Source: CAWAND01 sp963727915
Lineage (GTDB): Bacteria > Chloroflexota > Anaerolineae > Anaerolineales > E44-bin32
NCBI GenBank assembly: GCA_963727915.1
Contig: CAVSID010000001.1
Coordinates: 558,001 to 622,000, forward strand
Length of the DNA: 64,000 nucleotides
Reading direction: 5' to 3'
The notes under the pieces were generated by a model. The model saw only the letters and a list, made by a program, of their open reading frames with translations, did not search any database and was not told the origin of the DNA. A program made the translations under genes and the position numbers. This document shows positions 38,565 through 47,951 of the stretch, one piece after another. Position 1 is the first letter of the stretch. Each line of letters opens with the position of its first letter.

Positions 38565-39790
38565 GCAAGCCCATGCAGCTCAGCCTGACCGACTACGCGT
38601 ATGGTGGCGAGGCTTTCGCCCGAGATAGCGACGGACGGGTTGTCTTCGTTCCGTTCAGCATGCAGGGCGAGACGGTTGAAGTTGCTATTCAGGAGGAGCA
38701 CAAGTCTTGGGCGCGTGCCGGCCTGCTCTCGGTGGTCGATCCTTCGCCCCTGCGCGTCGCACCAGCATGCAAGCACTACCAGGTGTGCGGGGGATGCCAC
38801 TACCAACACATGGCCTACGATGCCCAGTTGCTGGCCAAAGCCCAGATCGTGCGCGACCAACTTGTGCGGCTCGGGGGCCTGGAATCCCCCGGGGTTAGGG
38901 CCACCATCGCGTGCCCCGACCCTTGGCGTTACCGCTCTCGTTTGAGTTTGCACATAAGTCCCGAGGGGCGCCTGGGTTACGTCAAAGCGGCCGGCGACAA
39001 TGTGTTTGCCATCGACGAGTGCCATCTACCGAGCCCAGCCGTTGACCACCTTTGGCAGAGCCTGGATCTTACCGGGTTGGAAGGGGTAACCAGGGTGGAC
39101 GTCCAGAGCGACGACGCCGGCCAGAGCATGATTGTCTTCTACGCCGATCAGCCTCCCAGCCAGGAGGTTGAAATTGGTTTGCAGGCGAGCGTCGTCTGGG
39201 TCACGCCGGAAGGCAGCTGGATCCTCGCCGGCGGCGAACCGCTGATGTTCGATGTCTCGGGACGGGGCTTCCAGGTCTCGGCCGGCTCGTTCTTCCAGGT
39301 CAACTCATATCTGACGCCGGTACTGGTCGAACAGGCGTTGGCCGGGCTTGAAATCGAACCCGGGGACACGCTTTTTGACCTCTACGCCGGTGTGGGTTTC
39401 TTCAGCGCATTCGCTGCCGCCAAAGGCGCCGCCATCGTGGCGGTGGAGAGCTCGGCGCCTGCCTGCCTTGACTTCGAAGTCAATCTGGACGCTTTTGACG
39501 ACGTCGAACTCTACGAGGCGGCCGTCGTCCAGGCCCTGCCCGCCATCGACGCCTCCGCCGATCTCATCATCGCCGATCCGCCGCGCGCCGGGCTTGGGTC
39601 AGAGGTCGTCAGCGCCATCCTCAGACAGCAAGCGAGACGTCTCGTCTACGTTTCGTGCGATCCTGCCACCCTTGCCAGGGATGCGCGGGGCCTGGCCGAA
39701 GGCGGCTACGGGCTGGTTGCGTGCACGCCGATAGACCTGTTTCCCCAGACCTATCACATCGAGACTGTCTCCGTGTGGCAGCGTGACTGA
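38561..39790 (+). CDS. TrmA/RlmD-type RNA 5-methyluridine methyltransferase
   Basis: The 409-residue enzyme methylates C5 of a uridine in RNA with S-adenosylmethionine. The N-terminal TRAM domain includes GGEAFARDSDGRVVFVPFSM. ACKHYQVCGGCHYQHM plus a later Cys (IDECHLP) supplies the four ligands of an iron-sulfur cluster, so this is the RlmD/RumA-like type. LFDLYAGVGFFSAFAAAKGA binds SAM, LIIADPPRAGL follows, and VYVSCDPATLARDARGLAEG holds the catalytic Cys. The ATG at 38561 overlaps the CPBP gene end. The frame is intact. Whether the target is 23S rRNA (U1939 or U747) or tRNA cannot be told. Confidence 0.9.
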   Translation: MSKPMQLSLTDYAYGGEAFARDSDGRVVFVPFSMQGETVEVAIQEEHKSWARAGLLSVVDPSPLRVAPACKHYQVCGGCHYQHMAYDAQLLAKAQIVRDQLVRLGGLESPGVRATIACPDPWRYRSRLSLHISPEGRLGYVKAAGDNVFAIDECHLPSPAVDHLWQSLDLTGLEGVTRVDVQSDDAGQSMIVFYADQPPSQEVEIGLQASVVWVTPEGSWILAGGEPLMFDVSGRGFQVSAGSFFQVNSYLTPVLVEQALAGLEIEPGDTLFDLYAGVGFFSAFAAAKGAAIVAVESSAPACLDFEVNLDAFDDVELYEAAVVQALPAIDASADLIIADPPRAGLGSEVVSAILRQQARRLVYVSCDPATLARDARGLAEGGYGLVACTPIDLFPQTYHIETVSVWQRD

Positions 39791-39850
39791 CCCTCGATCC
39801 GGTCGCATCCGGGCCCCAGTCGAAGCATTCGGGAGCGGGATCTTATCAAG

Positions 39851-41156
39851 ATGAACTCATCCAGCCGCAATCTCGACAACGTGCCGGCCGCGCCGTCGCT
39901 ATCCCCGGCGAAGCCGACGTCCCTCGCCTGGCGAGAGGCGCTTAAGCTTGGCGTGACCATCACCCTCGCCTGGCGACTTGGACTTGGTTTGCTCATGGCG
40001 GCGGTCTGGCTGGTCGCCGTACCGCATCTCCCCCTGGGGCCGGATCCAAGCACGGACATCTTCAACGGGCTGCCTTGGTATATCTCCCGAGCGGGCCAAG
40101 CCCTCTTGGGCGTCTGGCCGCGGTGGGACGCTATCCATCATCTCAACCTCGCTCGCCTTGGCTATTTCGGGGTGGGCGTCGCCGACAGTGTCTACTATCC
40201 ACTCTACGCGTCTCTGGTCGGAGCCACCAGCCGCTGGATCACCCATGACTACGTCGCCGGGGGTCTGCTCGTTTCGACCCTCTCCACCGCCGCGACCCTG
40301 GTGCTCCTGTATCTGATTGCCGATCAGCTCTTCGGGCGGTCGACCGCCCGCATGTCTGTCTTGGTGTTGGCCGCCTATCCCACGGCCTTCTTCCTGATGG
40401 CCCCCTTCACCGAATCGCTGTTCATCTGCCTCGACTCTGGCCGCCTTCCTGGCGGCCTATCGCCAGCAGTGGTGGTTGGCTGGCCCGCCTGCCCTTCTGG
40501 CCAGCCTTGCCCGGGGGCCGGGCATGTTGACCGGTGCCGCGCTCACCTGGCTGGGCTGGATCCAGTGGCGCCGCCACGAGGCTCGCCGCCCGATCGGAGC
40601 TCTCTTGCCAAGCTTGATCAGCGCCGCACTGGCCGTCGTGGGCGGTCTCAGCTTTCAAGCGTGGCGTGCCCTAGCTGGCTTCCCGCCCATGGCTGCCATC
40701 CTGCAGACCGGCTCAAAACTCACCTGGGTCGGCCCGATTTACGGGACCTATTACGCATTCGCCCAGGTCATCGCCAAGCCTGAGTTTCTGACCGTGCTGG
40801 AGACGGCCAGCGCCGTGCTTTTTGCCGGCTTGCTGGCGGCCATGCTGCTCCGTCCCCGATGGCGCCGCGGCGAATGGCTGATCTACATGGTCGTCAACAT
40901 GGTGCTCTTCACCGGAGTCCACACGTTCGAAGCTTCCGCCTGGCGATCAATCGCCCGCTACGTCCTAATTCTGTTTCCGGCATTCATCGTCCTGGGGGAT
41001 TGGCTGGCGGGGCGATCCGAGCGGTTCAGATTTGGCTACTTATCAATCAGCCTAGCGCTGCAGGTCATCTTCAGTTCACTGTACACGGTCTTCTGGTTCT
41101 TGGGTAATCCCGGCGAGCCCCATGGACTCGACGCAGACAAGGAGAACAAGTCACCC
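39851..41156 (+). CDS. PIG-V-like mannosyltransferase, membrane protein (frame break)
   Basis: The product of about 435 residues has eight or more membrane helices. WPRWDAIHHLNLARLGYF is the conserved outer-loop motif of PIG-V/DPM-dependent mannosyltransferases (WDxxHY-like), followed by YYPLYASLVGATSRW, LAAYPTAFFLMAPFTESLF, and after a frame change near 40425 TLAAFLAAYRQQWW. The end is VFTGVHTFEASAWRS then IARYVLILFPAFIVLGDWLA. These enzymes use dolichyl- or polyprenyl-phosphate mannose outside the membrane. No stop separates it from the inositol monophosphatase reading frame, so the boundary at 41156 is my choice, placed before a GTG with GGAG upstream. It may be a true fusion or the result of another lost base. 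Confidence 0.65.
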
Positions 41157-41981
41157 GTGCCAAACGACACTCCCATCGAAGAAAGGTTGACGGTGGCCAT
41201 CGGCGCTGCTCGCGCTGCCGGCGCTATTCTCTCAGACAGTCTGGAGCAGCCGCACACCGTTCACACCAAGAGCGCCGACACCGATCTCTTGACAGAGGTC
41301 GACATCGAAGCCGAACGAGTGGTACTGGGCGCTCTTCGTGACCGTTTCCCCGATGACGGATTCTTGGCCGAGGAGAGCGGCGAACACCCTGGTGCGGAAG
41401 GCACATGGATCATCGATCCTTTGGACGGCACCACCAACTATGCCCATGGGATTCCCTTCTTCTCAGTGTCCATCGCCTATACAGACTCTTCAGGCATCCG
41501 TCTGGGTGTTGTGTTCGACCCGGTGCGGGATGAGCTTTTCCAAGCTGTCGTCGACCAGGGAGCCTTTCTCAACGGCCGGCCAATCCGGGTGTCCGCCACG
41601 CCCGACCTCAATCGAAGCCTGCTCACAACCGGCTTCCCGTATGATGTCCGAACAACGAAGGCAAACAATCTGGACAATTATGCCGCGCTGGCCTTGCGGA
41701 CCCAGGGCGTGCGCCGTCTCGGTTCGGCGGCGCTTGACCTGGCATACGTCGCAGCGGGGAGATTCGATGGGTACTGGGAGCTGGTCTCGTATCCCTGGGA
41801 TGTGGCGGCCGGGTTGCTGCTGGTGACCGAGGCAGGGGGTACGCACTCGCAGACCCATGGGGGTGAGTTGCCTCGATTTTCCGGTTCGGAAAGCGTGTCC
41901 GTCTTGGCCACCAATGGACGCATTCACGCCGCCATGTTGGCCGCCTTAGCCCGCCAAGAAGCTCAAGGCGGAACGAGTTAG
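41157..41981 (+). CDS. Inositol monophosphatase-family phosphatase
   Basis: The roughly 274-residue domain is an Mg-dependent phosphatase. HTKSADTDLLTEVDIEAERV, FLAEESGEHPGAEGTWIIDP with LDGTTNYAHGIPFFSVSIAY, and ELVSYPWDVAAGLLLVTEAG give the metal ligands (Glu, Asp, Leu-Asp-Gly-Thr and Trp-Asp). Substrates in the family are inositol phosphates, NADP-related compounds or other small phosphates. The GTG at 41157 has GGAG twelve bases upstream, which is rather far. The open frame runs in from the upstream mannosyltransferase gene without a stop. Position next to a mannosyltransferase fits a role in mannosyl-inositol lipid synthesis, but that is inference. Confidence 0.8.
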   Translation: MPNDTPIEERLTVAIGAARAAGAILSDSLEQPHTVHTKSADTDLLTEVDIEAERVVLGALRDRFPDDGFLAEESGEHPGAEGTWIIDPLDGTTNYAHGIPFFSVSIAYTDSSGIRLGVVFDPVRDELFQAVVDQGAFLNGRPIRVSATPDLNRSLLTTGFPYDVRTTKANNLDNYAALALRTQGVRRLGSAALDLAYVAAGRFDGYWELVSYPWDVAAGLLLVTEAGGTHSQTHGGELPRFSGSESVSVLATNGRIHAAMLAALARQEAQGGTS

Positions 41982-41997
41982 GTCGATAACTGTGAGT

Positions 41998-42829
41998 CTA
42001 GCCCAGGTCGAGAGCCTGGTGCAGGCGCGCTTCCAGGTCACCCAAACCAACGCGGGACGTCATGTCCAGGCTGATCGGTGTCACAGCTACGCGCCGCCCG
42101 ATGCGCAACACACGGGCGTCTAAATCGCCGCCGTGCTCTGGAGACATCACCGACAACCTCGTAGTCCAACTCAGCCGGTGCATCCAGCCGCTGCCGCTCG
42201 GGTTTCTTGGGGAGATAGTATCGCCCACGCGACAGGCGGGTGACCTGCCATGGAGTCTCCGGCGTGGCGTTGGAAGGCACATCCAGCTTGAGCAAATCGA
42301 CGTCATCGATGTGAAAGCCGTCCAAGAGCAGCCGGGCGAACAGGGTGGTGAAGTGAGCCGCCGCTGTGAAGTCGATTTCCCGCGAATAGGAAAGATGAAA
42401 CTCGCGCTCGGTTTCAAGCGAAACGGCCAGCGCCGGGATGCCGAGCTCAGCGCCTTCCATCGCCGCACCCACGGTCCCTGACACGGTGATGCTGGTGGTC
42501 ACGTTTTCGCCGTAGTTGATCCCGGCTACGACCAAGTCGGGCTGGCGGGGCATCAGTTCCAAGATAGCGTGCTGTACGACCTGCGCCGGGCTTCCGCCGA
42601 CAGCATACACTCTCCACTTCTGACCCTTGACGGTAAGCTCCTCCTCGTTGATCGCGCCATCGGAAATCTGTGGCTTGCTCCGTCCGCTGCCCGAAGCTTG
42701 CTCCCGCGGCGCAGCCACGGTCACGAAACCGAGGTTGGACAGGGCCTCGGCGGCGGCCCACAACCCCGGGGACTTAATCCCATCGTCATTTGTTAGGAGG
42801 ATCTGGGGGTCAGAAGAATTGGGGGACAT
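41998..42829 (-). CDS. surE: 5'/3'-nucleotidase SurE (frame break)
   Basis: SurE is a metal-dependent nucleotidase acting on nucleoside monophosphates and short polyphosphate. The start PQILLTNDDGIKSPGLWAAA carries the NDDG metal motif. TVAAPREQASGSGRSKPQIS, RQPDLVVAGINYGENVTTSI and VSGTVGAAMEGAELGIPALA are further family motifs. The frame changes near 42145 and continues LRIGRRVAVTPISLDMTS to the stop. Joined length is about 277 residues. The ATG at 42829 is chosen because the family begins only a few residues before the NDD motif. It lies downstream of the HD-domain gene on the minus strand. Confidence 0.87.
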
Positions 42830-42898
42830 CTCGGGCCAGATGATACCAGCCGGGTGAGGCGTGGTCAATTTGTGAGCCTGCGCTGCTCGACTGGGGGG

Positions 42899-43536
42899 TC
42901 AGGCTTCGCCTCGCGATTCGCGATCCAGTCCTTGGAAGAAACGGTCGAGCAGCGCCACACGCTGTAATGCCATCGCTCTGCGCCTCGTCGGTGTGCAGCC
43001 GGTCGGCGACATGTCGGAGCTTGAACAGGTACTCATGGTAGGCGCTGTGGGGCTCACTGTCGACCGGCTCCCCCGTGTCAAGAAACTGAGCCGAAGGCTG
43101 GGCGTAGATGGGTTGGCCGGCCTGTAGTGCGTAACCGATGGTACGGGCAATCCCGAACGCGCCCAACACATCCAGCTTGTCGGCGTCATACAGAATCTTG
43201 AGCCTCCAATGTTTCGGGGGCTTCTGCCGAGCGGAAGCGGTGGGCGCGGATGCAGTGCGCAACCGCCTCGATCCGGGCTGGATCCCAGCCGGCCGCTTCC
43301 AGCACCTCCTGAGCGAAGGCAGCCGAGGCCTGCTCGTGTGTCGCCCTGCCAGCGCCCTCGCCATTGGCCCTGGGCATCGCCCCGGCGGCGTCGTGGAGCA
43401 GGGCAGCCGCCTGCAGGATTTCGAGATCGGCGTCCAACGCCCGACCCAGGCGGAGCGCCGTAGCCAGGACACGCAGGACATGATCGAACCCGTGCACGGG
43501 GTCGTCATCCGGGTACCAGCCCCTCGCCTGCTCCAC
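42899..43536 (-). CDS. HD-domain phosphohydrolase (frame breaks)
   Basis: The product of about 212 residues has the HD signature: DPVHGFDHVLRVLATALRLG (first His), ILQAAALLHDAAGAM (the HD pair), and after a frame change near 43200 LYDADKLDVLGAFGIART (the last Asp). A second change near 42985 leads to the end RVALLDRFFQGLDRESRGEA. The family hydrolyses phosphate esters such as nucleotides. The GTG at 43536 follows the ecfA stop directly and is preferred to a start inside ecfA. It closes the cobalamin-riboswitch operon, which might suggest a role in cofactor or nucleotide metabolism, but this is not shown. Confidence 0.7.
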
Positions 43537-43537
43537 A

Positions 43538-45161
43538 CTAGGCGCTCGATTTGTGAAATTCTTCACTAGTAGCCTCGGCTTCCTCGGCAGTGGCCGGCCA
43601 CGGCGCACCGGTCAGCTTCTGCAGGGCGGTGCGATAATCGGGTCGCCGGAAGAGGGTGGTATGCGTCGGCCCGAAATCGAGCAGCTTTCCTGCCTCCAGG
43701 ATGAGCGTGTGGTCCGCGATGCTGGCGGCGAATTCTACATCATGCGTGGCGACGGCCACGGCGCCCCCATCGGCCGCCAAACCGCGAAGCAGGTCAACTA
43801 GCTGGCGCTTGGCAAAGGGATCCATCCCCAGCGTCGGCTCATCCAACAGAAGGACGGCTGGCTGCGCGATCAAGACGGCCGCCAGAGCTGCTCGCTGGCG
43901 CTGCCCCGCCGACAGATCGCGAGGGTAGCGGTCGGCCACGTCGGCCAATCCCAGCCTCGCCAGGAGTTTGTCCACGGCGCCTGGGTCCGGGGGGGCTGTC
44001 GGACGCTGCGCCAGGGTGAAGCGTAATTCGTCACGGACGCTGTCGGCGAACAGGAGCGCCGACGGCCATTGCGGCACGTAGCCAATGGCGCCAGCCAACT
44101 CAGCCACCGGGCGGTTGTCGATCCGCCTGCCGCGGAAGATGACCTGCCCGTCTTCGAGCGGCATGAGGCCCACCAAGGACCGCAGCAAGGTTGTCTTGCC
44201 CGAACCGTTCTCACCCACGACAGCCGTGACTGTTCCCTCGGCCAGTTCGATGTCCAGGTCGCACAGCGCAGGGACGTGGTCGTATCCGGCGCTGATACCC
44301 TGCCCAGACAATACGACCGACCCGCGCTCCTTGCTTTGGGTCCCCCCGCCCGCCAGGATCAGTTTGTCAAGCGCAAGGCGTAGCTGTTGGAGAGCGTCGT
44401 GGTCACTCTCGTCTATCCCAAGCCGGCGGAGCGCCGACGTCAACGGGGCCCCATATGGCATGCTGCGCCAGACGTCCTGTGCACGACCCTGCGCCGCCAG
44501 GCCACCCTGCGGATCCAAGTAGACCGCATGCGTAGCCACCTGGACCAGTTCGTCCAACCTGTGCTCAGCTACGAGGGTCGTTCCCCCGTCCGCATTTTGC
44601 CGTTCCGCCAGCCAGGAGAACAGCACCGCAGCGCCATGCCGATCCAATTGCGACGTCGGCTCGTCGAGCAGAAGCACCTCGGGCTGGCGCGCCAGGGCCG
44701 CCGCCAACGCCACGCGCTGCTGTTCGCCGCCTGACATCTGGTCCAGGGGCCGACGGACCAGGCCGCCTAGCGCCAATCGCGCCACCACATCATCCACCCG
44801 GCGCCGCAGGGTTTCAGGGCGCTCTCCAGCGATTTCCAGCCCGAAGGCAATCTCGTCCAGCACCGAGTGGCTTACAAAGCGACGAGCTGGCTCCTGGAAC
44901 ACCGTTCCAACATGGGCAGCCAGATCTTGGGGCGCCTTGCGGCGAGTGCTCATCCCCGCACACCACGACCTCCCCGGCAAAGCGGCCCCCGTAGAAGTGG
45001 GGGATAAGCCCATTGGCCGCCCAAAGCAGCGAAGATTTTCCCGATCCCGATCGTCCCACCACCGCCACCAGGTCTCCGGGCTGGACCTCGAAGCTGACAT
45101 CCGTGAGGGCCGGCCGATCGCCGCCCGGATAAGTGTAGGTCAGATGGCGGTAGTCAAGCAC
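43538..45161 (-). CDS. ECF transporter double ATPase, EcfA/EcfA' (frame break)
   Basis: The product of about 540 residues fuses two ABC ATPase domains that drive the ECF vitamin importer. Domain 1: VAVVGRSGSGKSSLLWAANG (Walker A), VFQEPARRFVSHSVLDEIAF with the Q-loop, SGGEQQRVALAAALARQPEV and LLLDEPTSQLD. Domain 2: VVGENGSGKTTLLRSLVGLM, LSAGQRQRAALAAVLIAQPA and LLLDEPTLGMDPFA. The frame changes near 44950. It follows ecfT with overlapping ends and lies downstream of a cobalamin riboswitch. The C-terminal Glu/Ala-rich tail overlaps a palindromic site at 43552. Confidence 0.85.
43552..43567. promoter_or_regulatory. Palindrome TGTGA-N6-TCACT at the end of ecfA
   Basis: TGTGA (43552-43556) and TCACT (43563-43567) flank AATTCT, one base off the window-wide motif. 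It lies in the last codons of ecfA and 16 bases before the HD-gene start, so it could control that gene or be a chance match. Confidence 0.35.
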
Positions 45162-46198
45162 GGCTCGGAACCAGTGCCGGCAGACCCAGAGGCAGGCACG
45201 CCAGGAGGAGGGGGAGATGCAACTGTGGCCAGGCAGCGTGCGGGTAGGGGTAGTACACCAGCAGGCCGGGCTGCAGCAACGTCACGACGATGTACACGCC
45301 CAGACTGCCCAGGCAAAGGCCGGTCACCCAAGTGGCTCGTCCATCCCAAGTGTCCGGCCGAAAACGAGTTCGGTCGTCCCATCGCCCGACCCAAGCCGAC
45401 GAATACCCCCAGTCCGGCCCCAAGGGACACGAGGCTCAACCAAGCGAGGCCCGGGGCCACCAGCCAGAGCACGAGCCCGGATGCCAGCAGGAGCCAAGCG
45501 GATACCATCCCCCAGCGTCCAACTGTTCCCAGCCGGCTCTGCCCCCAGCCGCGGCTGGCCAGAGATTCCCCCAGGGCCAAGGCGTTCTCGAGGGACATAA
45601 CGACCATCGGCACGATCAGCTGCGGCAGATCACGCCAACCCCGGGCTCGAAAGCCGCGCACCTCCTGGGCCTCCCGGATTTGATGAAACGTGCGGCGTGC
45701 TTGCGGGGCAAATGTCAGCCCGATGGACGCCGTGAGCCCGACCGGGTACAGACCGCTGGGAACCCGCCTCAGCAGATCCGTGCTTGAGACAGCGGCGCCG
45801 AAGGCCATCATCACCGCCAGCAGCGTGGCAATCTGAATCCCGGCCACACCGCCGAACAGCAGCGCTTCCAATGTGAAGTTCCCCCCGATCCAGGGCAGCG
45901 GGAGGTGCCAAAGCACCGTCGACCCGGTGCGGCTCAAGGCGAAGTTGAGGAGTGTCGGGAAAGCCAGCAGGCCTGCGAACAGCACGGCATCTGAGCGCCC
46001 GGGCCGCTTCCCCGACAGCCTCCAGCGGGCCGCCAACGCCGCCGCCCCCACGATCAGCAGCTGCCAGGGGTTGCGCGAGAGCAGGGCGATCCCGGCGCCA
46101 GCCACCGCCCAGGCGATCCAGGCGCCTGGGTGTCCCCGCCAGCGGGGCTGGCCGGCCTGGCCAGGGCTGCCGGCACCGGCCGGTGGACTGTCCGCCAC
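45154..46198 (-). CDS. ECF transporter T component (frame break)
   Basis: The product of about 347 residues is the membrane scaffold that couples EcfA to the S component. It has five or six hydrophobic segments (PGAWIAWAVAGAGIALLSRN, IATLLAVMMAFGAAVSSTDL, LIVPMVVMSLENALALGESL) and the cytosolic coupling helices with REAQEVRGFRARGWRDL, which contains an ARG-like motif. The frame changes near 45370 and continues VTGLCLGSLGVYIVVTLLQP to the end. It starts two bases from the barrel-protein stop and overlaps ecfA. No S gene is in this operon; a candidate lies at 7370. Confidence 0.78.
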
Positions 46199-46199
46199 G

Positions 46200-47255
46200 T
46201 CAGTCCGCCCTGCGGTTGGCGATAGCCGCCCCCGCCAGCAGGATCACCAGAATCTCGATCACAACCACCACAAGCGGGAAGGGCCCCCACCTACCATCGC
46301 TGCCCGCCGAGGGGGAAACCCGAGGCAAACGGGCAAGTGACACGCCCGCCAGGGCCGGGATAGCCTGGATCGTGGCCAGCAAGTTGACACCGGGGGTATC
46401 GGCGTTGAACGCCAAACCACCGTCGTCGCTTTGCAGCCCGAGCAGAATCTGCACCGGGTCTCCCCAGTCCTCTGGTGATTCTCCAGCCGCCACCAGCGCC
46501 TGGAGCACCAGCGCCGTCGAATTGGCATCGGTGGCCTCGCCATACGGGCTCGGCTTCTGATAGGTCCAACCACCGTCCGGGTTCTGCTTCGCACGGAAAT
46601 AAGTCAAGGAAGGCGCCAGGCTGTCCGACCCGGCCCCGGCAGCTACCAGGGCTTGCAGCACCAGGGCAGTGGTATTGGAATCCCCCGACCCCGGTGTCGG
46701 GTCCCCGTTGAACGAGAACGATCCATCGGCGAGACGGTAACGCAAAAGACCGTTTACAGCTTGGCCCTCGATCCCCGCGCCGGCGGCGTGCAGGGCCAGC
46801 AACACCAGGGCGCCGCTGTAGACATCGTTTGCGTACAGCCCGCTTCCCGGGTCCCATCCCCGCTGCAGCATCTTTACCCAGTCCTGACCGGCAAAGTCAT
46901 ACGCTGTGCCGCCAGCGGCCCGAACCGCCAGCACCAGCTTGGCGACCTTCCCGGCATCCGCTGGCCCGAGTTGGCCCGCCGCCTCGGCCAAGTAGTCCAT
47001 CGGCGAATGGCCCCCGCTGGTCTGGCGTGATGGAATTTCCCCGGCGCTGACCAGCGCCACCACAGCATCGGCCGTGGTAGGCAGATCACTCCCATCCGAG
47101 ACCCCATTGGAGAAGCCGCCGTCCTGACCTTGTTGGGATTGCAGCCAACTGACGGCTTCGGCCACCCCTGCCGATGGGGCAGCCGCCGGGGCCGCCGTGA
47201 ACGCCACCGATGGCAACATCATCGCCGCCACGCAAAACCGAGCAAGCCTGTTCAA
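46200..47255 (-). CDS. Secreted alpha/alpha-barrel protein, transcobalamin/prenyltransferase-like, membrane-anchored
   Basis: The 351-residue protein has a signal peptide (FCVAAMMLPSVAFTAAPAAA), then repeated helical units: AVSWLQSQQGQDGGFSNG, NTTALVLQALVAAGAGSD, YFRAKQNPDGGWTYQ, NSTALVLQALVAAGESPEDW, LLGLQSDDGGLAF. These QxxDGG(F/W) repeats belong to the squalene-cyclase/prenyltransferase barrel superfamily, which also includes intrinsic factor and transcobalamin. A C-terminal membrane segment (LVVVVIEILVILLAGAAIAN) anchors it outside the cell. It is the first gene behind a cobalamin riboswitch and is followed by EcfT and EcfA. A role in capturing cobalamin for import is inferred from that context. 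The TTG at 47255 has GGAG eight bases upstream. The frame is intact. Confidence 0.7.
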   Translation of the reverse strand: MNRLARFCVAAMMLPSVAFTAAPAAAPSAGVAEAVSWLQSQQGQDGGFSNGVSDGSDLPTTADAVVALVSAGEIPSRQTSGGHSPMDYLAEAAGQLGPADAGKVAKLVLAVRAAGGTAYDFAGQDWVKMLQRGWDPGSGLYANDVYSGALVLLALHAAGAGIEGQAVNGLLRYRLADGSFSFNGDPTPGSGDSNTTALVLQALVAAGAGSDSLAPSLTYFRAKQNPDGGWTYQKPSPYGEATDANSTALVLQALVAAGESPEDWGDPVQILLGLQSDDGGLAFNADTPGVNLLATIQAIPALAGVSLARLPRVSPSAGSDGRWGPFPLVVVVIEILVILLAGAAIANRRAD

Positions 47256-47316
47256 CGGAGGGTCTCCTGTCTTCAGCAATCTTCAGCGGCATTTGGGTCG
47301 GCAGGGAAAACAAAGC

Positions 47317-47346
47317 GGCCTCACCAAACACATCTGCGGTGAGGCC
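47317..47346 (-). terminator. Riboswitch expression-platform terminator
   Basis: GGCCTCACC and GGTGAGGCC form a nine-base-pair stem with a twelve-base loop, followed on the minus strand by GCTTTGTTTTCC. It lies between the cobalamin aptamer and the first gene and should form when cobalamin is bound. Confidence 0.65.
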
Positions 47347-47399
47347 CACATGGACAGCTTAGCGGGCGCGACCGCCTTTCCGCGAAGGGGCTGAGTGCG

Positions 47400-47545
47400 C
47401 CGAGTCGAGTCGGGTGTTCTGGCTCGTCGGCCGGCGGCCGACTTACAGTTGCGGGACAGCGCCGGATTTCCTAAGGGAGGTCACCGGCTTCCCCCGACAG
47501 GATCTCCGCAACGGCTGGGAGATCCCCTCGACCCAGGGTATCGAA
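47400..47545 (-). promoter_or_regulatory. Cobalamin (B12) riboswitch
   Basis: On the minus strand the conserved core of the adenosylcobalamin aptamer is visible: GGGGAAGCCGGTG near 47490, AATCCGGCGCTGTCCCGCAA at about 47451-47470, then a GC stem (GTCGGCCGCCGGCCGAC) and GAGCCAGAACACCCGAC. These match the known aptamer order. A sigma-70 promoter starts the leader at 47582 and a terminator hairpin follows at 47317. It controls the alpha/alpha-barrel protein, ecfT, ecfA and probably the HD gene. The outer ends are approximate. Confidence 0.85.
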
Positions 47546-47553
47546 TTTCCAAG

Positions 47554-47582
47554 AGTATAGAACCGACATCGGCGTCGGTCAA
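47554..47582 (-). promoter_or_regulatory. Promoter of the cobalamin-riboswitch operon
   Basis: On the minus strand TTGACC (47577-47582) and TATACT (47554-47559) are 17 bases apart, close to the sigma-70 consensus. Transcription would begin just before the riboswitch. The cold-shock promoter diverges 39 bases away. Confidence 0.65.
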
Positions 47583-47620
47583 GCGGACCGTTCGCCAAGG
47601 TCAACCGGAACCGGCTCAGA

Positions 47621-47656
47621 TTGACGGTGTTGGCCAGTTGTGATAGAATTCACAAC
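47621..47656 (+). promoter_or_regulatory. Cold-shock gene promoter with a palindromic operator on the -10 box
   Basis: TTGACG (47621-47626) and TAGAAT (47644-47649) are 17 bases apart. The -10 box is exactly the six-base spacer of a perfect palindrome, GTTGTGA (47637-47643) and TCACAAC (47650-47656). A protein bound there would block polymerase, so this copy should be a repressor site. The leader before the TTG start is about 58 bases, as often seen for cold-shock genes. Confidence 0.65.
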
Positions 47657-47713
47657 GTTAAAAAATCCACCTAACATCACATTTAGCACCCTGTCCGTTC
47701 GGAGGTTGCGTAG

Positions 47714-47926
47714 TTGGCCAAGCGCACGACTGGCGTGGTCCGTTGGTTTGATGGATCCAAAGGCTACGGGTACATCGACGCCCAAGGCGGCGAAGATGTC
47801 TTTGTCCACTACTCAGCACTCCCAGCAGGCAGCGCGCCGTTGCTCTCCGCGGGCGATGAAGTGAGCTTCTTTCTCGAGCAGACCGTTCGAGGTGCCGAAG
47901 CCACCGATGTTGCCCGTTTGAATTGA
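47714..47926 (+). CDS. Cold-shock-domain protein
   Basis: The 70-residue protein is a CspA-type OB-fold that binds single-stranded RNA and DNA. GVVRWFDGSKGYGYIDAQ carries RNP1 (KGYGYI) and DVFVHYSAL is RNP2. The remainder ends FLEQTVRGAEATDVARLN, normal for the family. The start is a TTG at 47714 with GGAGG eight bases upstream. It has its own promoter with a palindromic operator over the -10 and a terminator hairpin after the stop, so it is a single-gene unit. Confidence 0.88.
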   Translation: MAKRTTGVVRWFDGSKGYGYIDAQGGEDVFVHYSALPAGSAPLLSAGDEVSFFLEQTVRGAEATDVARLN

Positions 47927-47951
47927 AACTGGTTTAGATCCAGACAATTGA

